The notes under the pieces were generated by a model that ran no database searches, was not told the origin of the DNA, and saw nothing but the letters and a program-made list of their open reading frames with translations. Of a stretch of 64,000 bases of DNA, positions 55,954-64,000 are shown one piece after another; the stretch's first letter is position 1; every line of letters begins with the position of its first letter. This DNA is from an uncultured Cohaesibacter sp. GTDB lineage: Bacteria > Pseudomonadota > Alphaproteobacteria > Rhizobiales > Cohaesibacteraceae. The stretch covers positions 4,346,501 through 4,410,500 of the forward strand of contig NZ_OY762934.1 in assembly GCF_963667045.1 (NCBI RefSeq). Direction: 5' to 3'. Made by a program: the position numbers and the translations under genes.

Positions 55954-56259
55954 ATGACCAAACACGTAATCGAAACCGTTACCTTCAAACTCAATGATGG
56001 CATAAGCCGTGAGGGATTTGCGCAAGCGGCGAAGTCCATGAACGATTTTGTCACCTCATGCCCCGGCTTTGTGGCTCGGCGTCTTTCGTGTGGCGATGAC
56101 GGCTTATGGATTGAGCACATAGAATGGACAGACATGGATGCTGCTAAAGCCGCAGCCGCTGCAATTGGTTCAGTTGAAAGTAACAGGTCGTTTCTATCTG
56201 CCATTGATGGCTCGACCGTTAAGCTCCATCACACAGAGCTTGAAGTGTCGCTAAACTAG
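55954..56259 (+). CDS. Small dimeric alpha/beta-barrel-type protein (hypothetical)
   Basis: A 101-residue protein whose pattern (HVIETVTFKLNDGISREGF, CPGFVARRLSCGDDGLW, WTDMDAAKAAAAAI) resembles the antibiotic-biosynthesis-monooxygenase/ferredoxin-like dimeric barrel family. The start at 55954 has AAGGAG 9 bases upstream. A WYL-type regulator follows after nine bases, so the two are probably cotranscribed. The substrate is unknown. Confidence 0.7.
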   Translation: MTKHVIETVTFKLNDGISREGFAQAAKSMNDFVTSCPGFVARRLSCGDDGLWIEHIEWTDMDAAKAAAAAIGSVESNRSFLSAIDGSTVKLHHTELEVSLN

Positions 56260-56268
56260 TGGGGCGAT

Positions 56269-56967
56269 ATGCGGCGTAGCGAGCGGCTGACCGAGATAGT
56301 CGAAATCATCCGTGACGGACGGCTTCACCTTGCTCGCGACATTGCCGAGGCTTTGGAAGTCTCGGAGCGGACGATCTACCGCGATATCGCCACGTTGATT
56401 GCCTCCGGCGTTCCGGTCGATGGTGAGCGGGGGGTGGGATACATGCTGCGAGAGCCTGTGTTCCTGCCTCCGCTTGCGCTTTCGATGACAGAGCTGGAGG
56501 CGCTAAGCCTTGGTATGTCTATTGTGCAGGAGGTTGCAGATGAAGAGCTGCGGCTCGGTGCTAAAACCCTGCATGAGAAGATTGCCAGCCACGCACTCAA
56601 TCGCCGCAAATCTCCTGAAGCGTGGGGCTTCGGCCTCTACGAGTTCAAGCGGGTGCGTGATGGGCTCAAGTTCATGCCAACCCTGCGCCATGCGATCCGC
56701 AATCGCGAGGTGCTGCGCATCGGTTATCACAGCCTGTCAGACAAACACTCGCAGCGATCCATCCGGCCGCTCCAGACGGATTACTGGGGGCGTGTCTGGA
56801 CGCTCTCGGCATGGTGCGAGACGCGCGGCGATTTCCGCGCCTTTCGCATCGACCGCATCACAGATTGTAACGCCACAGGCACGACCTTCGCGGACGAGCC
56901 GGGCAAAACCATTGAAGATTATTTGAACCATGTCGAAGAGACCATGCGTACCGATCAGCACCGTTGA
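56269..56967 (+). CDS. WYL-domain (YafY/DeoR-type) transcriptional regulator
   Basis: A 232-residue regulator. The N-terminal winged helix (RLTEIVEIIRDGRLHLARDIAEALEVSERTIYRDI) is followed by a helical hinge and a WYL-type ligand domain (LRIGYHSLSDKHSQRSIRPLQ, VWTLSAWCETRGDFRAFRIDRI). Such proteins sense small ligands or nucleic acids and often control adjacent genes. It lies between the small barrel gene and a DUF6194-like gene whose start overlaps its end by 38 bases. Confidence 0.85.
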   Translation: MRRSERLTEIVEIIRDGRLHLARDIAEALEVSERTIYRDIATLIASGVPVDGERGVGYMLREPVFLPPLALSMTELEALSLGMSIVQEVADEELRLGAKTLHEKIASHALNRRKSPEAWGFGLYEFKRVRDGLKFMPTLRHAIRNREVLRIGYHSLSDKHSQRSIRPLQTDYWGRVWTLSAWCETRGDFRAFRIDRITDCNATGTTFADEPGKTIEDYLNHVEETMRTDQHR

Positions 56968-57397
56968 ACGCTTTCTCTCCGAAGAGCTGGAAGGGGTTGT
57001 GCCTCTGTCGGCTTGGGGGGAGGTTTCGTACTTCTACAATCCCGGGCATCGGCTGAAGCGCGGAACGTATTTTGCTACCATAAAGCAGAAGGACGGCGAG
57101 AACGATAAGGGCTCTCAGATTGATAGAGAGGGTGTTTGGCGGCTCAATATCGGTGTGTCAAAGCCAGCTTTCAAAAGATTGTTCGGACCGCCGCCAGCTC
57201 GCCCAGGAAAAGGTGCAATAGTAGAAGGGCCGTGGAATTTCACCGAGCTTGATCAGATCATGCCGCACCCCGTTTATGGATGGATGAGCTGGCTGGCCGT
57301 CTTATCGCCTAGCGATGCAACATGGGAGCAATGTATCCCGCTGGTGCGGGATGCCCATGAGCGAGCAAGGAACAGGTTCGAAAAGCGGAGAAGCTAA
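56930..57397 (+). CDS. DUF6194-like protein
   Basis: A 155-residue protein resembling the DUF6194 family: VSYFYNPGHRLKRGTYFATIKQKDGENDKGS, then REGVWRLNIGVSKPAFKRLFGPPPARP and a C-terminal HPVYGWMSWLAVLSPS. The function is unknown. The start at 56930 overlaps the regulator gene by 38 bases, suggesting coupled expression. A DNA- or stress-linked role has not been shown. Confidence 0.7.
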   Translation: MSKRPCVPISTVERFLSEELEGVVPLSAWGEVSYFYNPGHRLKRGTYFATIKQKDGENDKGSQIDREGVWRLNIGVSKPAFKRLFGPPPARPGKGAIVEGPWNFTELDQIMPHPVYGWMSWLAVLSPSDATWEQCIPLVRDAHERARNRFEKRRS

Positions 57398-58093
57398 CGT
57401 TCACTTACTCGGCTTGGCTTTCAATCGGCCAGTGGTCCATCTTTATCGAGCTTGGATCGACGGTCTGGATGAACGATACTGTGTTCTCATCTGTCACAAA
57501 GGCTCCTGCAGGCGCATTGCCCGCCGACCGATCACCCGAACACTTTAAATGCTGCGGCCTGAACGAATGTCAGCAATGGGGAAGCTGATCTGCAGCATAC
57601 TCCCGCCGACGACTGTCTTCTTTGGGACGCGATTGCAAAACGAAGGCTTCATGGGCGTTTTCGATTGATGATGCATCGCACTCGACCGCTTGGAGCCCAA
57701 ACTCGACATTGGAAATGGTGGGGCGGGCTATGGGCCGAAACTTCTATTCGCTTGCATGGCTGACCGTTTTCAATTGGTGATGCGCTGCATCAGACCACTC
57801 CGCCTCTGAACAGGGACATCGGTAATCAACGGGTTTATTGGCAAACTGCCCTGCATACTAAACCTCGTGTTGTAGAGCGAGGTTGATTGAGTTATTCAAC
57901 CATTAATACGCATTAAAATTTTACAACAAATAAGATTGCCTAGCCAGATTGGGTTCAATCATGGCGTGGAGGTTGGGTTCCTTGCTACTCACGCAAAAAT
58001 AATGCCGGTCCAGCGGAACGCTTAATTTCAGGCGTAGACAGTATGACCCAACGGGCCAAGATCGTCGAAGTCTGAAATACTTATCGAGGATAT
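57398..58093. other. Intergenic region with repeat relics
   Basis: No gene is supported. It contains a partial copy of the dispersed repeat at 57547-57586 and degenerate, mutually similar stretches near 57655-57700 and 57765-57815 (each has GATGCAT/GATGCGCTGCATC followed by CCGCT or CCGCC). These resemble sequence next to copy A at 55785-55840. The 3' end (57890-57970) is A/T-rich and may hold the promoter of the next gene. Confidence 0.5.
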
Positions 58094-58714
58094 TTGCCAG
58101 TGTCTAAGTTTCAAGAAGCAGCAATAAAATGGGGCGATGGCGCCCGTCCGATGCGAAGAGGCGAATCCAAGCAATTCGATAAGTTTGACGATTTTCTCTG
58201 GGTCGTGGGGTGTTTCTCTTTGATTGTGTGCTCCTACATCTATGCATGGATATTGGGGCCGAAACTTCAGAAAGTGTCGGATTGGATTGCTGAAAACTGC
58301 ACTATTTTTGCGCCTCGTATTCAGTTTCTGGAGAATTATGATCACCATTCTCATCTGATCTATTCGGCAACCATTCTGTCTTGCGCATCCCTCTTACCTG
58401 TATTCCTCATTTTGCTAGCAATAGCTTATTGGAAGACTGTCGTGGCAAAAAGGCTTTGCGAAAGTGTAAGCAGAAGAAGAACTCCGACTTTTATGGCGGT
58501 TATGACAGTTATATTTGGTTCCTTCTTCTACTTTTTTTTCTTGTTTGTTCCATTCGAAATTGATCCGCGTTATCCAGGGCATGCAAGAATCTTTCTTTGG
58601 CCTTTATTCCCAATATTTTCGTCTCTGGGTGCATATTTATTCACCAGAATTCTTTTTGTGAACTTGGTCGGCATTATGAAGCTGGCTTTTTTACCAGGAG
58701 GCCATCGTGGCTGA
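58094..58714 (+). CDS. Hypothetical membrane protein (four transmembrane segments)
   Basis: A protein of about 206 residues with hydrophobic helices near residues 34-55, 90-112, 130-152 and 165-195. The start is uncertain: TTG at 58094 or GTG at 58100, with GAGG just upstream. A/T-rich codon use differs from the core genome, suggesting recent transfer. No family is recognised. A 28-codon frame with an excellent ribosome site begins inside its last codons. Confidence 0.6.
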   Translation: MPVSKFQEAAIKWGDGARPMRRGESKQFDKFDDFLWVVGCFSLIVCSYIYAWILGPKLQKVSDWIAENCTIFAPRIQFLENYDHHSHLIYSATILSCASLLPVFLILLAIAYWKTVVAKRLCESVSRRRTPTFMAVMTVIFGSFFYFFFLFVPFEIDPRYPGHARIFLWPLFPIFSSLGAYLFTRILFVNLVGIMKLAFLPGGHRG

Positions 58715-58793
58715 TAAAAATTCTACATTTCCGAACAGCTCAGTGGCACATTCTCAAGAGATAGGCAGCCTGATAAGGCGCTTCGCACATTAG
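58707..58793 (+). CDS. Putative 28-residue small protein
   Basis: GTG at 58707 is preceded by AGGAGG at ideal spacing and overlaps the end of the membrane-protein gene by eight bases. The product is short and polar (ADKNSTFPNSSVAHSQEIGS). The strong ribosome site is the only support; the frame could also be the start of a gene cut short by a mutation. Confidence 0.35.
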   Translation: MADKNSTFPNSSVAHSQEIGSLIRRFAH

Positions 58794-58859
58794 GGAGGAC
58801 CTTCTTTTTGGATATTAAAAGAAGCAAATTTTATAATAAATTTATCTGGAGTTTAGATC

Positions 58860-59039
58860 ATGAACAGTAATACCCCATTTCTATACTTTTTAAAAATAAT
58901 TCAATACCTTCTTCACAGCATTGATTTTAAAGATAATTACACGTTAAAATTTATTGTTACTATGATTTATACATTTATTATTCTGGCTATCGGCATATTT
59001 TATATGTATTTAAAATTAAAAATGAGAAATCAAATATAA
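58860..59039 (+). CDS. Putative 59-residue single-pass membrane protein
   Basis: ATG 58860 has GGAG 8 bases upstream. The product has one hydrophobic helix (FIVTMIYTFIILAIGIFYMY, about residues 31-50) and a basic tail. The codons are extremely A/T-rich compared with the rest of the window. It follows the four-helix membrane gene and the 28-codon frame closely, so the three may form one small foreign operon. No family is recognised. Confidence 0.5.
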   Translation: MNSNTPFLYFLKIIQYLLHSIDFKDNYTLKFIVTMIYTFIILAIGIFYMYLKLKMRNQI

Positions 59040-59119
59040 ATTAATAGGTTATTATGAGAATATATGCAAGAATTGGTGAATCTTTCTCTATTCTATAGAC
59101 ATCTGGTGAGCCAATTGGA

Positions 59120-59575
59120 ATGACCGTTCAGATCGATGGACAAAATCATTTTGGAAAAGCGCCAAACAGCACCGCAACAGCTTCATACTGCAGTCCATAT
59201 TCAAATAGTGTGGAAACAAAAACGGTACCAATTGGGGGCTATAGCTCCAGTAGTGTGAGTTTTGTTACTGGCTCGCTCATGACTAGGTGTTTAGTCGCGG
59301 CCGATTGCGTTGAAAAAATCGGTGGTTATTACTTCACGTCAAGTTTTGTAGAACTTCATTCCTGTGGCGTCGAGAATCTGGATTTTTGTCTGCCTCAGCG
59401 CCACTATGAGAAATCAAATTCTAAGATTTCGGCGCGAAATTTGAGTGTGGCCCTTTTTAACGGAATCGGTCCATTGCTGACATTTGTCGATGGGCAAGCG
59501 TTGCCGGACTGCTTTGGGAACGGTGCCATGGCCGAGCGGAGAAATCGATCTTCTGGGCTACTTGTTCTAGATTAA
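59120..59575 (+). CDS. Hypothetical protein (weak support)
   Basis: An open frame of 151 codons without a clear ribosome site or family. The sequence is Ser/Thr- and Cys-containing, and composition is closer to noncoding DNA of this region. It may be a decayed gene. Confidence 0.25.
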   Translation: MTVQIDGQNHFGKAPNSTATASYCSPYSNSVETKTVPIGGYSSSSVSFVTGSLMTRCLVAADCVEKIGGYYFTSSFVELHSCGVENLDFCLPQRHYEKSNSKISARNLSVALFNGIGPLLTFVDGQALPDCFGNGAMAERRNRSSGLLVLD

Positions 59576-59754
59576 ATCAGGGGTTTAAATCAGCCTGATG
59601 CAGTCCCTTTGAGTATGCTTTCCTGGCAATTTTGGGGCAAGACAATCTGAGATTGTATTGTGCCCGCAAAAATATCTGCCCGCCAGTGAAGATTGTGCCT
59701 TTATTCATCAATACACGATATTACAAACCAATATTCGTGTAAGGATTTTCGTCT

Positions 59755-60978
59755 ATGTTCAAAGGCACTCTTGCTCAGGAACATCTGTATACGCAAACCG
59801 ATGCAGAGTTGGCACAGACTGGATTGTCTCTCCAGTTTGATACCGAGCTTGAAACTCAGTATCAAGAGAGCATCAACACATTGCGGAACAAGCAGTTTGT
59901 ATTGGTGACACTGATCGCTCTCCTGATTTTTGAAGCGATCTGTATTGGCATTGTTGCCAAGGGTGAAGTCCCTTTGCAGCTTGCCGGAGCCTTTCTCTGG
60001 ACCTCTCATCTTTTGGTCGTGGTGCCCACTTCACTGGCCATGGCATTGATCCACTTCTTCCCGCAGAAAAAAACACGGCGAGAGCTTGTCTTCACCGTGC
60101 TGTGTTTTCTTGTTTCTCTTATGCCTGCGGTCAATCACAACTATCTTGCGAGTGATGGCGCTATCGGGATTTATTTTGGGCTAGTGCTGGCGATCATCGT
60201 TTTCAATATAGCGTTCCCTATGACCTTCCGATACACGGCGATTGCGTCCGCTTTGACGACAAGTATCTTGTCTCTCTCTGCGCTTATGTTTCTGGATGCA
60301 TCGTGGCGCACCACTTCAGCGATTATAGAGACATATTTTGCAGCAATGATCTTTTCCCTGCTCGCAAGTTACCGAATTGAGAAGTCAGAGCGAAACAGCT
60401 ATCTCCTTATGTTGCGTGAAAGCATTCGCAACTTGGTTATCCAACAGCAGGCGGAAGAACTTGCGCTATTGTCGCATACAGATCCTCTGACGGAACTGCC
60501 AAATCGCCGCGCCTTTGATCATCGCCTTGACACTGAAATCCAGAAAGCCAAAAACGAGAAAACCCCGGTCTCGGTCTTGATGATCGATATCGACCATTTC
60601 AAAGATTACAATGACTATTATGGACATCCTGCCGGTGACGCCTGTCTCAAGCAGGTAGCAGATGCGATCAAGGAAGCTTGTGGAGAGGGGTTTGCGGCCC
60701 GGATCGGCGGTGAGGAATTTGCTGTCATTTTAGCGAATTCTGATGAAAAGCAAGCCGAAGCGGTAGCCAATCACGTATGTGGGACTATTTTTTCTCGCGG
60801 CATCGAGCATAAAAATTCCAGCACGGCGCATGTTGTTACCGCAAGCATAGGGGCTGCGACCCAGAACGATGTTACGGCTTTGGACGCCAAGAGCCTCTTG
60901 ATCGATGCCGATAGTGCGCTCTATTTTGGCAAGAGAAATGGCCGCAACATGGTCAATGCCAAGCAGAATGCGGCCTGA
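59755..60978 (+). CDS. Membrane-bound GGDEF diguanylate cyclase
   Basis: A 407-residue inner-membrane enzyme that makes cyclic di-GMP. Six hydrophobic helices occupy about residues 45-215, with a short linker, followed by the GGDEF domain (DPLTELPNRRAFDHRL, VLMIDIDHFKDYND, YGHPAGD). The active site reads RIGGEEFAV, which is a competent GGEEF. An RxxD inhibitory site is not seen at the usual place. The start at 59755 has AAGGA 9 bases upstream. It stands alone. Confidence 0.9.
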   Translation: MFKGTLAQEHLYTQTDAELAQTGLSLQFDTELETQYQESINTLRNKQFVLVTLIALLIFEAICIGIVAKGEVPLQLAGAFLWTSHLLVVVPTSLAMALIHFFPQKKTRRELVFTVLCFLVSLMPAVNHNYLASDGAIGIYFGLVLAIIVFNIAFPMTFRYTAIASALTTSILSLSALMFLDASWRTTSAIIETYFAAMIFSLLASYRIEKSERNSYLLMLRESIRNLVIQQQAEELALLSHTDPLTELPNRRAFDHRLDTEIQKAKNEKTPVSVLMIDIDHFKDYNDYYGHPAGDACLKQVADAIKEACGEGFAARIGGEEFAVILANSDEKQAEAVANHVCGTIFSRGIEHKNSSTAHVVTASIGAATQNDVTALDAKSLLIDADSALYFGKRNGRNMVNAKQNAA

Positions 60979-61030
60979 GTGACTTTGCCGAGACCTCGTG
61001 CCAGCTTGGTCAGTGAAGCCAATGAAAACA

Positions 61031-61068
61031 GTCATCCAGGCGCGTGATTTGCATTCGCGGCCCAATGG
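61031..61068 (+). repeat. Dispersed repeat, partial copy
   Basis: CGTGATTTGCATTCGCGGCC at 61043-61062, followed by CAATGG, matches the left block of the 98-bp repeat; the right blocks are absent. Apart from it, 60979-61236 holds no gene. Confidence 0.55.
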
Positions 61069-61236
61069 AGACCTTCGGTACTTGAATTCGAAAATCTGAA
61101 AGCCGCCATTGGTTCAGTTCGCAACAATTCCATCGCTTGCGAGACTGCAAGCGCACAAAACAGTCATCTGATTTGTCAAATGATTGCTTCGGGCTGCTTG
61201 GGTGAGCAAGCCGCGCGTTTGAAGCAAAGTTTTTGT

Positions 61237-61623
61237 CTACTTTGGATCATCTAGCCCGTTTGTAAGCGAGATCCAAAGAACCAGCTGAGGCCCCGGTGAG
61301 TGGCGAGAGAGGTGCCCTTTGCCATGCGTATCTTCTACAAGAGCAAACTCACCGGCTTCTACTTTTCGAACATCTCCATCGCTCGTTTCATATTCTACAG
61401 AACCATTTAGTCTTACGGTTAGCTCTCGACCGGGTACCGTGTGCCAATCAACCTGATTCATTCCAGCAGGAATGCTAGTGAAGCGGACTCTATCGGCGGG
61501 ATAGCTCGCAGAGACCTCAAACGGGGTCGCGGCATGATGAACCCGAACTTGGCTCGTCGGAATTTCTATCTCATCAAAATGGCTCTCTCCATCTGGAGTG
61601 GCATAAATCCGTAAGCATTTCAC
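61237..61623 (-). CDS. Cupin-domain protein
   Basis: A 128-residue protein with the double-stranded beta-helix pattern of small cupins (FTSIPAGMNQVDWHTVPGRELTVRLNGSVEYE, then VEAGEFALVEDTHGKGHLSR). Two His residues are in metal-binding positions. It starts with GTG at 61623 behind GGAG at 8 bases. The substrate is unknown; small cupins often act in sugar or acid metabolism or as sensors. Confidence 0.8.
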   Translation of the reverse strand: MKCLRIYATPDGESHFDEIEIPTSQVRVHHAATPFEVSASYPADRVRFTSIPAGMNQVDWHTVPGRELTVRLNGSVEYETSDGDVRKVEAGEFALVEDTHGKGHLSRHSPGPQLVLWISLTNGLDDPK

Positions 61624-61726
61624 TGTGGCGTCTCCATTGGCTTGGTTAATACCGATTGCTGATACGCGGTAACCCTATATCACTATTCAAAAATTTGTCC
61701 CTTTCCCCGTTCTTCAACTGCCCTAA

Positions 61727-61800
61727 CCGGTCATTCAGCTATCGAGATCTGCTGCAAATCCGCTTCCCCATTGCTGCCATTCGAATGAGGTGCAGCATTT
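61727..61800 (+). repeat. Dispersed repeat, copy B (missing its left block)
   Basis: CCGGTCATTCAGCTATCG (61727-61744) and CTTCCCCATTGCTGCCATTC through TGCAGCATTT (61763-61800) match copy A at near identity; the left CGTGATT block is missing. The flanks, 61624-61931, hold no other gene. Confidence 0.65.
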
Positions 61801-61931
61801 TCAGCAAACAGATGACGGATGGGTGGACTTTTAAGACCTTCAAGGTCTGTTGCAAAAACGATCCTTTTTGCAACAACCTAAAACTCCTATCGCGGCATCC
61901 CTATATTTAGGTCACATCATAAGGGGGCTTC

Positions 61932-62570
61932 ATGGGGTACTCAAAAAGTGATTTCAAACATCTGCAAAAACAATTCCGTATAATGTTGATAGACGACAAC
62001 GGAGAGCCTTTGTCCTGCCAGTTGCATGAGCATCACGGAGCAACGGGCAGGATTACCATACTATCAGACACTGGTCATGAGCTAACTTCTCATGTGGCCG
62101 AGGCTTGTAACATTGCTAACGTTATCTCCTCGATTGACAGATTGCTCAGTTTACCCCGTTCTGAAATTGCCTGCGAGGAGTTATCCGAAACTGTACTGCT
62201 TCGTTTGGACGTGCTTCGGGAATACATATCTTCTGCATTCAAAATCGCATCACACAATCATTACGACGAGACCGCTGCAGACCTTCTAATACGCCGGTGG
62301 GCTGGTTTTCTAAAGCACCCTAGCGAATTTGTCTTTGCACACCGCTGTTTGTCAGATTGGGATATCGACTTTGATAAACCACCAATAATCATAAACACAG
62401 ATTTTCTAGCGCAATGGGATGGACTTAAAATACGCGAAAAAGACAGAAAAAAATCTGAGCTTGCAAACGCAATTGTTACAGTTGACCTGCCCCCAATTGG
62501 TGACATTGAGCCTTTCTTCTCGGCAAGCGCGATGCATTTAAAACGCTTACTAAAAAACACACCTTCTTAA
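61932..62570 (+). CDS. Hypothetical protein
   Basis: A 212-residue protein starting MGYSKSDFKHLQKQFRIMLI at 61932 behind GGGGG at short spacing. No signal peptide or membrane helix is evident. A helical middle (LLRLDVLREYISSAFKIAS) is followed by a C-terminal part ending near FSASAMHLKRLL. No family is recognised. It lies between two copies of the dispersed repeat, so it may have come in as one unit. Confidence 0.6.
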   Translation: MGYSKSDFKHLQKQFRIMLIDDNGEPLSCQLHEHHGATGRITILSDTGHELTSHVAEACNIANVISSIDRLLSLPRSEIACEELSETVLLRLDVLREYISSAFKIASHNHYDETAADLLIRRWAGFLKHPSEFVFAHRCLSDWDIDFDKPPIIINTDFLAQWDGLKIREKDRKKSELANAIVTVDLPPIGDIEPFFSASAMHLKRLLKNTPS

Positions 62571-62744
62571 TAACCGAAGATCGCCTATCATTTTGCGACA
62601 AAGTTCTGCGACAGCCAAGCTATTGAAATCACTAGCCCCGCAAAACAGTTGCAAAAACCTTCGTTTTCGCAACTGTCGAAGGTCTCAAGAGGGCTCCAAG
62701 CGGCCTTGTGCGCCATATCAAGCCCGGAATTGCTCATCTGGGGG

Positions 62745-62842
62745 CGTGATTGGCATTCGCGGCCCAATCCTGTCATTCAACTGTCGTCATAATCCTTGAA
62801 GCGACTTCCTCATTGCTGACATTCGAGCAACCTGCAGCATTT
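62745..62842 (+). repeat. Dispersed repeat, full copy C
   Basis: The full block order is present: CGTGATTGGCATTCGCGGCC, CCTGTCATTCAACTGTCG, CTTCCTCATTGCTGACATTC and CCTGCAGCATTT. It lies between the hypothetical gene and the DUF849 gene; the rest of 62571-62905 has no gene. Confidence 0.7.
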
Positions 62843-62905
62843 TTAGCGCCTAGGTGACAGGAGCGCGGACGAAGTGAGCTTTCGCAAAGGCAGCTTAAAG
62901 GTCTG

Positions 62906-63631
62906 CTATGTAACTTTCTGCCCCCGAAAGATAGCTACGGCCTCGGCGACAAGCGCTGCGTTTGACGCGGCAATGGACTGATCTTCAAGATAATTCCCGT
63001 CCTCAAGTCCTACGCGCGTAGACCATCGTCGGATCCGCGCCTTGCGCACGAAATGCCATACCGTTGAGTCAAATCCATGCAGCAGGATAGGGCGCTGTAC
63101 CCCGGCTTCATCCAAGACAGCCTCGATACCATGTAGCGTCGCTTCAGCCTCTTCGATGTCCTGCTCTTCAATTTCAAATAGGACGCGAAAGACCCTGTCA
63201 CGTTGCGGCAGAGACACAAAACGCTTAGCGTCTTGAACGGTAGCGATGCCCGCTTCGATACCAACGCCTTTCGCTTCAAGTATCGAGAAAATCTCCGGCG
63301 CATCCGCCTCCGACAGGTTGACCGATGCATAGTCCGGCAGCCCAGACCACGCTCGGATATGCTGCCTTGTCAGAGCGATGTCATCCACGATCCATGCCCC
63401 AGTTGATACACCAACCAGCGTACCAGGGCAGGCAGTTCGGATGCCGCGCACAAGCTCATCCACATGGGCGAGACTTTCATTTCTGTTCGGGTCGCGAGGG
63501 TGGATATGCAGCTCTCCGGCTCCGGAAGAAATGCATGCTTCAGCATCAGCTATCATCGCCTCGGTCGTCAAAGGCAGAGATGGGTGGTAGTCCTCCGGCC
63601 GGGCTCCATTTATGCATGCCTGAACAATCAT
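62906..63631 (-). CDS. DUF849 (BKACE) family protein, 3-keto-5-aminohexanoate cleavage-like
   Basis: A 241-residue TIM-barrel enzyme of the beta-keto acid cleavage family, which splits a beta-keto acid with acetyl-CoA. The zinc-binding HIHPRD motif (LHIHPRDPNRNESL) and NLSEADAPEI are visible. The start at 63631 (MIVQACINGARPEDYHP) is the family start and has GGAGAGG upstream; the frame continues to 63850, but that part overlaps a dispersed repeat and is not homologous. It is shorter than many family members (about 270-310), so it may be a short subfamily. Which keto acid it cleaves is unknown. Confidence 0.85.
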   Translation of the reverse strand: MIVQACINGARPEDYHPSLPLTTEAMIADAEACISSGAGELHIHPRDPNRNESLAHVDELVRGIRTACPGTLVGVSTGAWIVDDIALTRQHIRAWSGLPDYASVNLSEADAPEIFSILEAKGVGIEAGIATVQDAKRFVSLPQRDRVFRVLFEIEEQDIEEAEATLHGIEAVLDEAGVQRPILLHGFDSTVWHFVRKARIRRWSTRVGLEDGNYLEDQSIAASNAALVAEAVAIFRGQKVT

Positions 63632-63754
63632 CTGATTGGTATGCCTCTCCAAATCCTGAATTTGCGGACTTTCGCGCAAAGCACAGTATTTGTCAAAGAG
63701 GGCTCGACCCGGACCGGTGCACTGCATCATCTTGGGAAAACGCTCATCCAGGCT

Positions 63755-63852
63755 GGTGATTTGCAATCGCGGCCCAGAAGCGGCATTCATTGATGGGTAA
63801 GCGCTGGCCGACGGCTCCACCATTCCTGCCATTCGTGCAACCCGCAGCATTT
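63755..63852 (+). repeat. Dispersed repeat, diverged copy D
   Basis: GTGATTTGCAATCGCGGCCC at the left and CATTCCTGCCATTCGTGCAA followed by CCGCAGCATTT at the right match copies A-C, with a diverged middle. It lies upstream of the DUF849 gene and overlaps the untrusted 5' extension of that frame. Confidence 0.55.
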
Positions 63853-63860
63853 ATCCAAAA

Positions 63861-63995
63861 CAAAGCCTAGGATCCATCTTTGATTGGCATCTTGAGGAAT
63901 GGCCTTAGGCGCTCTGGTGCCCAAGGCACGTTTTCAACCTCCACGCATGCGCACTGTCAGTTTCTTGTCTTTTAGGTGTTTGATCCTAGGCTTTG
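63861..63995. repeat. 135-bp unit with 14-bp perfect terminal inverted repeats (MITE-like)
   Basis: CAAAGCCTAGGATC (63861-63874) is repeated in inverted form at 63982-63995, enclosing 107 bases without coding potential. A miniature inverted-repeat element or a large RNA hairpin could produce this. It sits at the right edge of the window, so its context is cut off. Confidence 0.45.
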
Positions 63996-64000
63996 ATGGT

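Overview
The window reads as chromosomal DNA of a marine alphaproteobacterium, most likely Hyphomicrobiales (Cohaesibacter-like). This rests on gene content and order: a dnaG whose zinc ligands are lost, as is usual in alphaproteobacteria, a yqeY-dnaG-rpoD order, and trxB beside an ELM1-family gene and an Lrp-type regulator. The taxon is an inference, since no rRNA is present.

1-29.4 kb is ordinary core genome. On the minus strand lies an octaheme c-type cytochrome plus membrane cytochrome b pair of the tetrathionate-reductase family, and a second octaheme paralogue that runs off the left edge. Next come an aspartate aminotransferase, an EF-G-like GTPase without the usual catalytic His, DUF190 and DUF554 proteins, the methionine-sulfoxide reductase MsrP, lysR, trxB, an ELM1-family protein, lrp, greA, carB, an XRE regulator, a zinc metallopeptidase, carA, yqeY, dnaG, rpoD and a SIMPL-domain protein. 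Many genes end in clear intrinsic terminators.

29.4-45.6 kb is a lambdoid-type element inserted beside a tRNA with a CAU anticodon. The leftward operon carries integrase, excisionase, a DUF968 endonuclease, RecT, DnaQ-like exonucleases and a RecE-like nuclease. A CI-like S24 repressor and a Cro-like protein sit between two operator clusters built on TTGCGT. The rightward operon carries a RuvC-like resolvase, a cytosine methyltransferase-like protein, a toprim primase, a DnaB-like helicase and a terminase small subunit. No large terminase, portal, capsid, tail or lysis gene follows. Instead a complete type I restriction-modification operon (hsdM-hsdS-hsdR, 45.7-52.2 kb) abuts the terminase gene. 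The element is either a truncated prophage with a defence cargo or a phage-satellite-like island; no second attachment site is visible.

52.4-55.5 kb is a graveyard of insertion sequences (a broken IS256-family transposase fused to an IS3-family tail, and an IS481-type N-terminus), followed by an Xre/RES toxin-antitoxin pair.

55.6-64 kb is accessory DNA: a WYL regulator, a DUF6194-like protein, an AT-rich cluster of unknown small membrane proteins, a GGDEF diguanylate cyclase, a cupin, an unknown protein and a DUF849 (BKACE) enzyme. A roughly 98-bp intergenic repeat recurs here in full and partial copies, and was not noticed elsewhere in the window. The right edge holds a 135-bp MITE-like inverted-repeat unit.
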